Positions 44,972-52,940 of a stretch of 57,998 nucleotides of DNA are shown piece by piece. The stretch comes from an uncultured Oscillospiraceae bacterium (GTDB taxonomy: Bacteria; Bacillota; Clostridia; Oscillospirales; Ruminococcaceae). The translations under genes and the position numbers were made by a program. A model generated the notes under the pieces. That model made no database searches and had not been told where the DNA came from. It was given only the letters and a program-made list of their open reading frames with translations. The stretch spans positions 1-57,998 of the forward strand of contig CASEVW010000136.1 of assembly GCA_949291395.1 (NCBI GenBank). Direction: 5' to 3'. Every line of letters starts with the position of its first letter. Positions within the stretch are counted from its first letter, which is position 1.

Positions 44972-45660
44972 TTTGCCTCGCCTCCTGTCCACTGATAGCC
45001 CATGCCATAGATCGTTTTGATATAGGGCACGCCTCCGTCCGATTCGATCTTGCTGCGGATGCGGCTGATGGAGGTGGTCAGGGTGTGCCCGTCCACATAC
45101 CGCTCTTCCGCATCCCACAGTTTTTCCAAAAGCTGCTGGCGGGTGAGCACCTGCCGTGGGTTTTTGCGGAACAGGTTCAGTATTTTATATTCCATTGGGG
45201 ATAAGGCCACGGGCTTGCCGTTCAGTGCGGCAGACTGTTCGGAAAAATCCAAAAACAGCCGCCCGTCGTCGTAGATATCCTTTGCGGGCTTGTGCCGTTC
45301 CAGCAAAGCGAACATGGCCTTGATCTTCCGCAGCAAAGCGCTGATCACAAAGGGCTTGGTGATGTAGTCCATCGCACCTGCTTCATAGCCCCGTATCTGG
45401 TCGCTTTCCTGGTCGTTGGCGGTAAGAAAGATCACCATGGTATCCGGGTGTTCCAGCTGGATGAAACGGCACAGGTCATACCCATTGCCGTCCGGCAGAT
45501 TGATGTCCAGAAGGACCAGATCAAATTCCTGCTGGCCCAGAGCTTCATCAGCCGCCCGCTTGTTGAGCGCAGAGGTCACCGCATAGCCCTCTGCCATCAG
45601 GTTATAGGCCAGCATCTGGTTCAAAAAGCTGTCGTCCTCAACGATCAAAATCTGTTTCAT
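44968..45660 (-). CDS. OmpR-family response regulator
   Basis: A 230-residue regulator with a receiver domain (about 1-120: EDD acidic pocket at 8-10, phospho-acceptor D52 in LVLLDINLPDG, the conserved Lys in YITKPF) and a C-terminal winged helix (about 130-228, with YKILNLFRKNPRQVLTRQQLLEKLWD and HTLTTSISRIRSKIE). Start ATG 45660 behind AAAGGAAGTGG; the frame opens at 45711 without a ribosome site. It is first in the regulator-kinase-ATPase-permease cluster on the minus strand. Confidence 0.95.
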   Translation of the reverse strand: MKQILIVEDDSFLNQMLAYNLMAEGYAVTSALNKRAADEALGQQEFDLVLLDINLPDGNGYDLCRFIQLEHPDTMVIFLTANDQESDQIRGYEAGAMDYITKPFVISALLRKIKAMFALLERHKPAKDIYDDGRLFLDFSEQSAALNGKPVALSPMEYKILNLFRKNPRQVLTRQQLLEKLWDAEERYVDGHTLTTSISRIRSKIESDGGVPYIKTIYGMGYQWTGGEAK

Positions 45661-45678
45661 CGTTCCACTTCCTTTGCC

Positions 45679-45712
45679 TTTGCGGACAGTATAGCAGGCA
45701 AATGTCCGCAAA
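45679..45712 (-). promoter_or_regulatory. Promoter and inverted-repeat operator of the response-regulator gene
   Basis: Ten-bp arms TTTGCGGACA (45679-45688) and TGTCCGCAAA (45703-45712), 14 bp apart, enclose a minus-strand -10 TATACT (45688-45693). There is no good -35, as is usual for promoters that need an activator. Confidence 0.55.
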
Positions 45713-45802
45713 ATGTTACAGCGAACCGGTCTTTCAAAAAATAGCTGTATTTATAGTATAAATTGCCCCGCTTTTTCTGGCAAGCGGGGAAGCGGCAAAC
45801 AA

Positions 45803-45838
45803 AAAAGGGTGCCGCCCTCAGTGGGCAGCACCCTTTTT
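45803..45838 (-). terminator. Terminator of the asd-dapA-dapB-capA operon
   Basis: Stem GGGTGC-C-GCCC / GGGC-A-GCACCC with a TCAGT loop, A-run and T-run on opposite sides, so it works on the minus strand and probably on both. Confidence 0.85.
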
Positions 45839-45868
45839 GTAAGTTTCTGCGTTTTGAACGCCATAGGC

Positions 45869-47104
45869 TCAAAAGTTCAAAAATTCTGCATCGATATTTT
45901 CCCGGATCACGGATTCGATATAGCTTTTGCTGAACCCCGGGAATTTGCCCCGCACACCATGCTGGGCGGCCAGTTCGTCGGTGTAGTCCTCAAACGGATA
46001 CACACGGATCTGGGAATAGGAACTGCCATAGTGATTCACCACCGGGCAGAAGATCGGGTCTTTCAGTACGGTGGTACTCGTGCCGTCCGGCTGGGTGGTC
46101 TTTTCGATGGTAAAGGTGAGAACGGCCCCGATCATGGTGTCCGCTGTGGACTGGGCGTTCAAAAAATTACCCAGGGAATAGGCCACGAAGGCGCTGCGGC
46201 CATCCGCTGCCGTCAGCCATTGGGCATTTTGCACCACATGGGGATGGGTGCCGATGATCACATCCGCACCCCAGTCCGCCATGTTCTGCGCCAGGTCCCG
46301 CTGGGCCTGGGTGACCTCGTGGCTGCCCTCCACGCCCCAGTGGACGCTTACTACCACAAAGTCCGCCTGCTGGCGGGCAAGGCCGATCTGCTGTTCCAGC
46401 ACTTCCAGCTCGCTGGTGTAGATCACATTGGCAGGCGCCCCGGCGGGTGTGGGGATGCCGTTGGTGTGTTCGGTATAGCCCAGATAGGCGATGCGCACGC
46501 CGTCCTTTTCCTGAATGGGGATATTGGTGTAATTCTCGCTGCCCGCATACAGGCCGCTGGTGATCACATCTTCTGGCATGGAGTCCCAAAAGCTCTGTGT
46601 TGCTTCCAACCCCGCCGCGCCCTTGTCATAGGTGTGGTTGTTGGACAGGTTGAACACCCGGAAGCCCACGCTGTAGAGCGCCCGGCCCATATCCCCGGGC
46701 GTGGAGAAGCAAGGGTATGTACTGGGTTCCAGCGTGTCGTTCACCAAAGTCTCCTGGTTGATCCAGTTGATATCGAACTGCTGGTAGAAGGGGACCATGG
46801 CCTCGTAGCACAGGGAAAAATCGTAGCCTTCTTTGCCGTTCTGCTGGGCCCGCCGCCGGGCCTGTTCGTAGATCCCGTTATGGATCAGGTTATCCCCGGT
46901 GGCGGAAAAGCGCAGCGTCTGCACGACCGGTTCCGGCTCCGGCGTAGGGGAGGGAAGCGGTTCACTTTCGACTGGCGTTGCTTCGCTGAACGGCGGTTCC
47001 ACCGTGGCGTTGGCCGCGGCGCTCTGCTCAAAAAAGATACTGCTGCTCAGCACAAGACACCCGGCGGCCACAAGCAATCCCAGCCCGGCTAAGACCTTTT
47101 TCAT
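45869..47104 (-). CDS. CapA family protein (poly-gamma-glutamate capsule type)
   Basis: A 411-residue exported protein. N-terminal signal or anchor segment (about 1-24), a Pro/Glu-rich linker (about 35-62), then the metallophosphatase-like PGA_cap domain: SATGDNLIHNGIY, WINQETLVND, NLSNNHTYDKG, YLGYTEHTNG, VSVHWGVEG, IIGTHPHVVQ and AYSLGNFLNAQ. CapA-like proteins are linked to poly-glutamate capsule in bacilli, but most clostridial homologues have no known role. No capB/capC lies near, so capsule synthesis is not supported. It is last in the DAP operon, 24 bp after dapB. Confidence 0.9.
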   Translation of the reverse strand: MKKVLAGLGLLVAAGCLVLSSSIFFEQSAAANATVEPPFSEATPVESEPLPSPTPEPEPVVQTLRFSATGDNLIHNGIYEQARRRAQQNGKEGYDFSLCYEAMVPFYQQFDINWINQETLVNDTLEPSTYPCFSTPGDMGRALYSVGFRVFNLSNNHTYDKGAAGLEATQSFWDSMPEDVITSGLYAGSENYTNIPIQEKDGVRIAYLGYTEHTNGIPTPAGAPANVIYTSELEVLEQQIGLARQQADFVVVSVHWGVEGSHEVTQAQRDLAQNMADWGADVIIGTHPHVVQNAQWLTAADGRSAFVAYSLGNFLNAQSTADTMIGAVLTFTIEKTTQPDGTSTTVLKDPIFCPVVNHYGSSYSQIRVYPFEDYTDELAAQHGVRGKFPGFSKSYIESVIRENIDAEFLNF

Positions 47105-47128
47105 TCCAACATCCCCTTTGCCCGCAGT

Positions 47129-47887
47129 TTAAAGAAGAGACCGCATTAGGTCTTTCATGTCATACAAACCGCTTTCCTTGTCTTTCAGGAAAACAGCTGC
47201 ATTGATCGCGCCATTGGCAAATACCGCCCGGGAACCGGCACTGTGGCTCAGGGTGATGACCTCGTCCGGGCCGCAGAACAGGATCTCGTGCTCGCCCACG
47301 ATGCTGCCGCCCCGCACGGCGTGCAGGCCGATCTCGTGGGGGTCCCTCTTTTGGCGCAGCGGGTGACGGTCGTACACATAGTGATAGGGTTCCTGCACGG
47401 CTTTGTTGATCTCGTCTGCCAGCAGCAGGGCAGTGCCGCTGGGTGCGTCCACCTTGTTGTGGTGGTGCTTTTCAACGATCTCAATGTCGTAGTCAAGCCC
47501 TAATACCTGCACCGCCCGCTGGGCCAGTTCCGCCAGCAGGTTGATGCCCATGGACATATTGGCGCTTTGGAACACCGGCGTGGTCTTGCTCACCGATTCG
47601 ATCAGCCGCTGGCACTCTTCATCCAGCCCGGTGGTGCATACCACGCAGGCGATGTGGTTCTTTTCGCAGTAACGCAGTGCAGTCATCGTGGCCGCCGGGG
47701 TGGAAAAATCCACCACCACGTCCGCCGGGATGCTCAGCTCTTCCAGGCTGGCGGCCACCGGGATGGCGCCGCTCTGCGAGGTCACGTCGATGCCTCCCAC
47801 CACACGGCAGTCCTCCCGCTGTTCGATCATCTCGCACAGCACCTTGCCCATGCGGCCGTTGATGCCCTGAATGATAATATCCGTCAT
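47129..47887 (-). CDS. dapB: 4-hydroxy-tetrahydrodipicolinate reductase
   Basis: A 252-residue DapB of the lysine/DAP pathway. NAD(P)-binding GINGRMGKVL, VDFSTPAAT, CVVCTTGLDEE, the FQSANMSMGINLLAELA segment and the catalytic EKHHHNKVDAPSGTAL. The product tetrahydrodipicolinate leads to meso-DAP for wall and is close to dipicolinate for spores. It follows dapA by 83 bp and capA by 24 bp. Confidence 0.96.
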   Translation of the reverse strand: MTDIIIQGINGRMGKVLCEMIEQREDCRVVGGIDVTSQSGAIPVAASLEELSIPADVVVDFSTPAATMTALRYCEKNHIACVVCTTGLDEECQRLIESVSKTTPVFQSANMSMGINLLAELAQRAVQVLGLDYDIEIVEKHHHNKVDAPSGTALLLADEINKAVQEPYHYVYDRHPLRQKRDPHEIGLHAVRGGSIVGEHEILFCGPDEVITLSHSAGSRAVFANGAINAAVFLKDKESGLYDMKDLMRSLL

Positions 47888-47970
47888 ATCTTCCTCTCCT
47901 TTTCACTGCCTGATCCTGCACAGCGCCGCCACGCCAAAGGGAAGCGCTGCCTGCTGTTTCAAAAACGCGC

Positions 47971-48858
47971 TTACAAAAGTGCCGCGTTCCGAAGTGCTGC
48001 TTCGATCTGCTGCATGGCCGCTTCGTTCGGCCCCACCAGCGGCAGACGGCACTCGCCGGCGTTCCAGCCCAGCAGATTCATCGCCGCTTTTACTGGAATG
48101 GGGTTCACATCGCAGAACAGGGCTTTGCACAGCTCCAGCAGCTGTAACTGCATGGCCGTGCTCTCTTTGATCTTGCCGTCAAACCACAGCTGGCACAGCT
48201 GATGCATTTGGGCCGGGGCCACGTTGGACACCACCGAGATCACGCCCTTGCCGCCCAGTGACAGCAGAGGGACCACCTGATCGTCGTTGCCGGAATACAG
48301 GGGCATCTCGTCACCGCAGAGCGCGGCGATCTGGGCCACCTGGCTGATGTTGCCGCTGGCTTCCTTCAAACCACGGATCAGAGGGTGTTTGGAAAGCTCC
48401 AGGGCGGTCTTGGGCTCCAGGTTCACACCGGTACGGGAGGGAACGTTGTACAGGATGGCCGGCAGGCCCGCCGCATCCACGATAGTATTGAAGCTCTTCA
48501 CCAGGCCCTGCTGGCTGGTCTTGTTGTAATAGGGGGTGACCAACAGCAACGCGTCCGCGCCCATGGCGGCAGCCTCTTTGGACATCATCACCGCATGGGC
48601 AGTATTGTTGGAGCCGGTGCCGGCGATCACCGGAACACGGCCGTTTGCCGCCTCGATCACGCAGCGGATGGCTTCCAGGTGCTCGTCGTCCTCCAAAGTG
48701 GCAGACTCGCCGGTGGTGCCGCAGACCACGATCGCGTCCGTTCCGCTTTCCACTTGGAATTCCGTCAGCTTTTTCAGTTCCTCAAAATCCACCGTTTGGT
48801 CGGCCTTCATAGGGGTGATGAGCGCCACCGCACTGCCGGTAAAAATAAGTTCTTTCAT
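47971..48858 (-). CDS. dapA: 4-hydroxy-tetrahydrodipicolinate synthase
   Basis: A 295-residue TIM-barrel aldolase joining pyruvate and aspartate semialdehyde. VCGTTGESATL, LLVTPYYNKTSQQGLVKSF, the Tyr of ILYNVPSRTGVNL and the Schiff-base Lys in GLKEASGN. Start ATG 48858; the in-frame GTG at 48867 is part of the Shine-Dalgarno AGAGGTGG. 21 bp after asd. Confidence 0.96.
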   Translation of the reverse strand: MKELIFTGSAVALITPMKADQTVDFEELKKLTEFQVESGTDAIVVCGTTGESATLEDDEHLEAIRCVIEAANGRVPVIAGTGSNNTAHAVMMSKEAAAMGADALLLVTPYYNKTSQQGLVKSFNTIVDAAGLPAILYNVPSRTGVNLEPKTALELSKHPLIRGLKEASGNISQVAQIAALCGDEMPLYSGNDDQVVPLLSLGGKGVISVVSNVAPAQMHQLCQLWFDGKIKESTAMQLQLLELCKALFCDVNPIPVKAAMNLLGWNAGECRLPLVGPNEAAMQQIEAALRNAALL

Positions 48859-48879
48859 TTCTGCCACCTCTTCTTTCTT

Positions 48880-49959
48880 TTAGTCAAAATATCCCTTTGC
48901 CGCCAAAAGCTCCGCCAGCAGCACACCGCCGCCCGCCGCGCCCCGCAGCGTGTTGTGGGATAAGCAGACAAATTTGTAATCGTACTGGGTGTCTTCCCGC
49001 AGGCGGCCCACCGAAACGGCCATGCCGTTTTCCAGGTTCCGGTCCAGTTTGGTCTGGGGCCGGTCGGCCTGCTCAAAATAATGCAAAAAGTGCTTGGGCG
49101 CGCTGGGAAGATCCAGCTTCTGCGCCGGGCCCTCAAAACGAGACCAACGGTCCAGGATCTCCTCCTTGGTGGGCTTTTTGTCAAAGCTCATGAACACGGC
49201 GGCCATATGCCCATCCGAGACTGGGATGCGCAGGCATTGTGCTGTAATAGCAGGGGAGCTGGCGCTCACGATCTGGCCATCCTCCACCTTGCCCCACAGC
49301 TTCAGCGGCTCCTGCTCGCTTTTTTCCTCTTCGCCGCCGATGTAGGGGATGCAGTTATCCACCATCTCGGGCCAGGTGGCAAAGGTCTTGCCCGCACCGG
49401 AGATGGCCTGATAGGTGCATACCAGCACCTTGTTCAGGCCGAACTCTTCCCGCAGGGGATGCAGAGCGGGAACATAGCTTTGCAGCGAGCAGTTGGATTT
49501 CACCGCGATGAATCCCCGGCGGGTGCCCAGGCGTTTGCGCTGCGCCTGGATCACTTCGATGTGATCGGCGTTGATCTCCGGCACCACCATGGGCACATCC
49601 GGCGTAAAGCGGTTCGCACTGTTGTTGGACACCACAGGGCATTCCGCCTTGGCATAGGCCTCTTCCAGCGCCTTGATCTCTTCCTTTTTCATATCCACGG
49701 CGCAGAACACAAAGTCCACCTGTGCCGTGACCGCCTCCACCTGAGAGGCATCCATCACGATCAGCTTTTTGGCTTCCTCCGGCATGGGGTTCGGCATGGC
49801 CCAGCGGCTGCCCACCGCTTCCTCATAGGTCTTGCCGGCGGAACGGGCAGAAGCCGCCACAACGCACAGCTGGAACCAGGGATGCGCCTCCAGCAACGAT
49901 ACAAACCGCTGGCCCACCATGCCGGTGGCGCCCACTACGCCCACTCGATATTTTTTCAC
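48880..49959 (-). CDS. asd: Aspartate-semialdehyde dehydrogenase
   Basis: A 359-residue Asd of the archaeal/fungal-like branch: GVVGATGMVGQRFV, VVSNNSANRFTPDVPMVVPEIN, catalytic Cys157 in VKSNCSLQSYVPAL, and SGAGKTFATWPEMVDNCIPYIGGEEEKSEQE. The usual Gram-negative Asd would have a GNCTxS-like segment. It reduces aspartyl phosphate to the semialdehyde for DAP, lysine, threonine and methionine. First gene of asd-dapA-dapB-capA, with AAAGGGAG before the ATG. Its upstream leader appears unusually long and structured. No lysC is in the operon. Confidence 0.96.
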   Translation of the reverse strand: MKKYRVGVVGATGMVGQRFVSLLEAHPWFQLCVVAASARSAGKTYEEAVGSRWAMPNPMPEEAKKLIVMDASQVEAVTAQVDFVFCAVDMKKEEIKALEEAYAKAECPVVSNNSANRFTPDVPMVVPEINADHIEVIQAQRKRLGTRRGFIAVKSNCSLQSYVPALHPLREEFGLNKVLVCTYQAISGAGKTFATWPEMVDNCIPYIGGEEEKSEQEPLKLWGKVEDGQIVSASSPAITAQCLRIPVSDGHMAAVFMSFDKKPTKEEILDRWSRFEGPAQKLDLPSAPKHFLHYFEQADRPQTKLDRNLENGMAVSVGRLREDTQYDYKFVCLSHNTLRGAAGGGVLLAELLAAKGYFD

Positions 49960-50026
49960 ATTTATCTCCCTTTCCGTTACCCCTTATTGATAAAGCGGTA
50001 TTTATTTTACCTTAAATAACAGATAT

Positions 50027-50051
50027 AAAAAAAACCGGCTTGAAAACCGGC
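50027..50051 (-). terminator. Second terminator-like hairpin before asd
   Basis: On the minus strand, GCCGGTTT / AAGCCGGT (with G-U pairs) followed by eight T, about 68 bp before the asd start. It overlaps the -35 of the plus-strand promoter. Confidence 0.5.
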
Positions 50052-50068
50052 ACTGTATGCAATATAAT
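50040..50068 (+). promoter_or_regulatory. Sigma-A promoter of queA
   Basis: TTGAAA (50040-50045), 17 bp, TATAAT (50063-50068). The -10 lies in the left part of an inverted repeat TGCAATA-N8-TATTGCA (50058-50079), a possible operator. Predicted start about 50075, giving a leader of about 200 nt to queA. Confidence 0.72.
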
Positions 50069-50107
50069 TAATTATTGCACAACATATGCACAGCACCGCG
50101 TTTGCAC

Positions 50108-50220
50108 AAAAAATGGGTGCCCGCACCCACTTTGACCGCAAGACGAAAACAGTGGCCGACCAGGCCTTTTTCGCACGGTTTTGGCCAAAAGGCGAACTGC
50201 AAAACCCGCTTCTGTGTTTT
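50108..50220 (-). ncRNA. Predicted structured RNA, asd leader or separate small RNA
   Basis: From a predicted start near 50220 the minus strand forms, 5' to 3', stem P1 (GGTTTTG at 50206-50200 with CAAAACC at 50183-50177), stem P2 (CGAAAA at 50173-50168 with TTTTCG at 50149-50144, enclosing GGCC/GGCC), and a terminator stem TGGGTGC / GCACCCA (50129-50114) with six T (50113-50108). No protein frame or known riboswitch consensus (lysine, T-box) is seen. It could be a stand-alone RNA of about 110 nt or an attenuated leader of asd. Confidence 0.45.
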
Positions 50221-50226
50221 GTTTTA

Positions 50227-50255
50227 ACTATAGCATTGCCAGATGGTAATGTCAA
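50227..50255 (-). promoter_or_regulatory. Minus-strand sigma-A promoter inside the queA leader
   Basis: On the minus strand, TTGACA (50250-50255), 17 bp, TATAGT (50227-50232). It faces the queA promoter and lies just before the queA Shine-Dalgarno; the nearest minus-strand gene downstream is asd. Confidence 0.7.
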
Positions 50256-50277
50256 TGTAAGGAGAGGCAATATTTCT

Positions 50278-51306
50278 ATGCTAAAAAAAGATTTCTGGTT
50301 TGACCTTCCCCAGGAACTGATTGCCCAAGAGCCCTGCATCCCCCGGGATGCAGCCCGGCTGATGTATCTTGACCGGAACAGTGACAAGATCGAGCACCAC
50401 ATCTTCCGGGATCTGACCGATCTGCTGGAAGCAGGGGACCTACTGGTGGTCAACAATTCCAAAGTGCTGCCGGCCCGGCTGATCGGCGAAAAGGAGCACA
50501 CCGGCGCGGTGTGCGAGCTGCTTTTGCTGCGCCAGGAAAAGAACGACGTATGGGAATGCCTTGCCAAGCCCGGCAAGCGCCTCAAACCCGGCATGCGCAT
50601 CCTGTTTGGCGACGGCACACTGACCGCCACTATCCTGGAGACCAAAGAGGACGGCAACAAGCGGGTGGAGTTTGCTTACGATACCCAGACCCTGTATGAA
50701 AAGCTGGATGAGTTTGGCCGCATGCCTCTGCCGCCCTACATCACCAAACAACTGGAAGATCAAAGCCAGTATCAGACCGTATATGCCAAGGAGCTGGGCA
50801 GCGCCGCCGCCCCCACCGCCGGCCTGCATTTCACCCCGGAGCTGATGGAGGCGCTGAAACAGAAAGGCATCGGCATTGCCGAAGTCACGCTGCATGTGGG
50901 CCTGGGTACCTTCCGGCCGGTAAAGGAAGACGACATCGCCGATCATTTGATGCATTCCGAATGGTACAGCATCAGCGAAGAGACCGCGCGGCGCATCAAC
51001 GAGACCAAAGCCGCCGGGCATCGGGTCATTGCGGTGGGCACCACCAGCTGCCGCACGCTGGAGTCGGTGGCGGCAAAATACGGCGAGATCCGGGCCTGCA
51101 GCGGCGATACCAGCATCTTCCTGTATCCCGGCTGCGAGTTCCACTGCCTGGATGGCCTGATCACCAATTTCCATCTGCCGGAAAGCACCCTTATCATGCT
51201 GGTCAGCGCTTTCTATGGATACGAACGCACCATGGCGGCCTATAAAACTGCCGTGGAAGAACGCTATCGCTTTTTCAGCTTTGGCGATGCGATGCTGATC
51301 CTGTGA
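50278..51306 (+). CDS. queA: S-adenosylmethionine:tRNA ribosyltransferase-isomerase
   Basis: A 342-residue QueA, which transfers the ribosyl part of SAM to preQ1-tRNA to make epoxyqueuosine. [25 protein letters not shown] at the N terminus, [21 protein letters not shown], the [13 protein letters not shown] segment and [14 protein letters not shown]-terminal [25 protein letters not shown]. Start ATG 50278 behind AAGGAGAGG; the frame runs up to 50086 through the leader with no coding quality. Forms an operon with tgt, 33 bp downstream. Confidence 0.96.
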   Translation: MLKKDFWFDLPQELIAQEPCIPRDAARLMYLDRNSDKIEHHIFRDLTDLLEAGDLLVVNNSKVLPARLIGEKEHTGAVCELLLLRQEKNDVWECLAKPGKRLKPGMRILFGDGTLTATILETKEDGNKRVEFAYDTQTLYEKLDEFGRMPLPPYITKQLEDQSQYQTVYAKELGSAAAPTAGLHFTPELMEALKQKGIGIAEVTLHVGLGTFRPVKEDDIADHLMHSEWYSISEETARRINETKAAGHRVIAVGTTSCRTLESVAAKYGEIRACSGDTSIFLYPGCEFHCLDGLITNFHLPESTLIMLVSAFYGYERTMAAYKTAVEERYRFFSFGDAMLIL

Positions 51307-51339
51307 CCGTTATAGTTTACTCAGAAAGGAGCCTTGTTT

Positions 51340-52473
51340 ATGCCTTATCGCTTGCTTAAGACAGAACATGATGCCCGCCGTGGCGAATTTGAGACCGTAC
51401 ACGGCACCGTACAGACCCCCGCTTTTATGAATGTGGCCACTGCGGCGGCTATCAAGGGTGGTCTTTCCGCCTTTGACCTGAAGGAGATCCGCTGCCAGGT
51501 GATGCTGTGCAACACCTATCATCTTCATCTGCGCCCCGGCGACAAGCTGGTGGCCGAAATGGGCGGCCTGCACAAATTCACCCGCTGGGACGGTCCCATC
51601 CTCACCGACAGCGGCGGATTTCAGGTATTCAGCCTTTCCAAGCTGCGCAAGATCACCGAGGAAGGCGTTACCTTCAACTCCCACCTGGACGGCCATAAGA
51701 TCTTTATGGGCCCGGAGGAAAGCATGCAGATCCAGGCCAATCTGGGTTCCACCATCGCTATGGCCTTTGACGAATGCGTGGAAAACCCGGCCCAACGCAG
51801 CTATTCCAAAGACAGCTGCGACCGCACCGTGCGCTGGCTGAAACGCTGCAAGGCGGAAATGGCCCGTTTGAAGCACGAGGGTCTGGCCGTGAACCCGGAC
51901 CAGCTTCTGTTCGGCATCAACCAGGGCTGCACCTATGATGATCTGCGTGTGGAACATATGAAAGAGATCGCCGAGCTGGATCTGGACGGCTACGCCATCG
52001 GCGGCCTGGCCGTGGGCGAGCCTGCGGAGGAGATGTATCGGGTGATCTCCGCGGTAGAGCCCCATATGCCCAAGGATAAGATCCGCTACCTGATGGGCGT
52101 GGGCACCCCCGGAAACATCATCGAAGCGGTGTCCCGCGGCGTGGACCTGTTCGACTGCGTGATGCCCAGCCGCAATGCCCGGCACGGCCATCTGAACACC
52201 TGGAGCGGCATCATCAACATCAAGAACCTGAAATACGCCAAGGACGAGCAGCCCATCGATCCTCAGTGTGACTGCCCGGTATGCCGCAACTTCAGCCGAG
52301 CCTACCTGCGCCATCTGTTCAAGGCAGACGAGATGCTGGGTATGCGCTTGGGTGTGATGCATAACCTGTATTTCTACAACCGTTTGATGGAGCGTATCCG
52401 GGAAGCGCTGGACGAAGGCACCTTTACCCAGTTCCACGACAAATATGTCACATTACTGGATACCCGCATCTAA
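51340..52473 (+). CDS. tgt: Queuine tRNA-ribosyltransferase
   Basis: A 377-residue Tgt exchanging guanine 34 for preQ1 in GUN-anticodon tRNAs. Motifs: TPAFMNVATAAAIKG, the catalytic loop LTDSGGFQVFSL, FDECVENPA, GYAIGGLAVGEP, second Asp segment DLFDCVMPSRNARHG, and zinc ligands C-x-C-x2-C in CDCPVC plus the later His of YLRHLF. Start at ATG 51340 with AGAAAGGAG 8 bp upstream; the TTG at 51334 is rejected. De novo preQ1 genes are not in the window. Confidence 0.96.
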   Translation: MPYRLLKTEHDARRGEFETVHGTVQTPAFMNVATAAAIKGGLSAFDLKEIRCQVMLCNTYHLHLRPGDKLVAEMGGLHKFTRWDGPILTDSGGFQVFSLSKLRKITEEGVTFNSHLDGHKIFMGPEESMQIQANLGSTIAMAFDECVENPAQRSYSKDSCDRTVRWLKRCKAEMARLKHEGLAVNPDQLLFGINQGCTYDDLRVEHMKEIAELDLDGYAIGGLAVGEPAEEMYRVISAVEPHMPKDKIRYLMGVGTPGNIIEAVSRGVDLFDCVMPSRNARHGHLNTWSGIINIKNLKYAKDEQPIDPQCDCPVCRNFSRAYLRHLFKADEMLGMRLGVMHNLYFYNRLMERIREALDEGTFTQFHDKYVTLLDTRI

Positions 52474-52478
52474 TAGTC

Positions 52479-52507
52479 TTGCATCTTTGCTAAAAATCGG
52501 CTATAAT
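52479..52507 (+). promoter_or_regulatory. Sigma-A promoter of yajC
   Basis: TTGCAT (52479-52484), 17 bp, TATAAT (52502-52507), 5 bp after the tgt stop. Confidence 0.78.
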
Positions 52508-52553
52508 TTATTAATGATATTATTCGATTTATTCGAGAGGAGTTTACCGACCC

Positions 52554-52883
52554 ATGGAACTGCAATTTTTGACCACCGCCACTGATGCTTCCGCTGTGAG
52601 CTTTGTTAGCCCGCTGATCATGATCCTGGTCATGATCCTGTTTATGTGGCTGTTCATCTACCGTCCCCAGAAGAAGCAGCAGCAGAAAGAGACCGAGATG
52701 CGCAACTCTCTGGAGATTGGCGACGAGGTCACCACCATTGGCGGCATCATCGGCCGCGTGATCGCCATCAAAGAGGACACTTTTGTGATGGAGACCGGCA
52801 GCGACCGCACCAAGATCCGTTTCCGCCGCGCCGCCATTCAGTCCATCGAGAAGCTGAATATGGAAAACGCCCCCCAGAAGTGA
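52554..52883 (+). CDS. yajC: Preprotein translocase subunit YajC
   Basis: A 109-residue YajC: a single membrane helix (about 18-36, SPLIMILVMILFMWLFIYRPQ) followed by the cytoplasmic KKQQQKETEMRNSLEIGDEVTTIGGIIGRV domain. It associates with SecDF. The queA-tgt-yajC order is the widely conserved one. GAGAGGAG lies before the ATG. Confidence 0.95.
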   Translation: MELQFLTTATDASAVSFVSPLIMILVMILFMWLFIYRPQKKQQQKETEMRNSLEIGDEVTTIGGIIGRVIAIKEDTFVMETGSDRTKIRFRRAAIQSIEKLNMENAPQK

Positions 52884-52898
52884 TCGCCACATAAACGC

Positions 52899-52940
52899 AG
52901 CACCTCCATGCATACATTGGTTGCATGGAGGTGCTTTTTT
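52899..52940 (+). terminator. Terminator that also holds the next gene's Shine-Dalgarno
   Basis: Perfect 14-bp stem AGCACCTCCATGCA / TGCATGGAGGTGCT followed by T-run ending at 52940. GGAGGTG in the right arm is the ribosome binding site for the ATG at 52941. Confidence 0.85.

Noticed and set aside
45713..47092. 459-codon open frame antisense to capA
   Set aside because: Shadow frame; CapA motifs are on the minus strand.
49960..50277. Lysine riboswitch before asd
   Set aside because: None of the conserved lysine-riboswitch core segments could be found on the minus strand, in spite of the structured leader.
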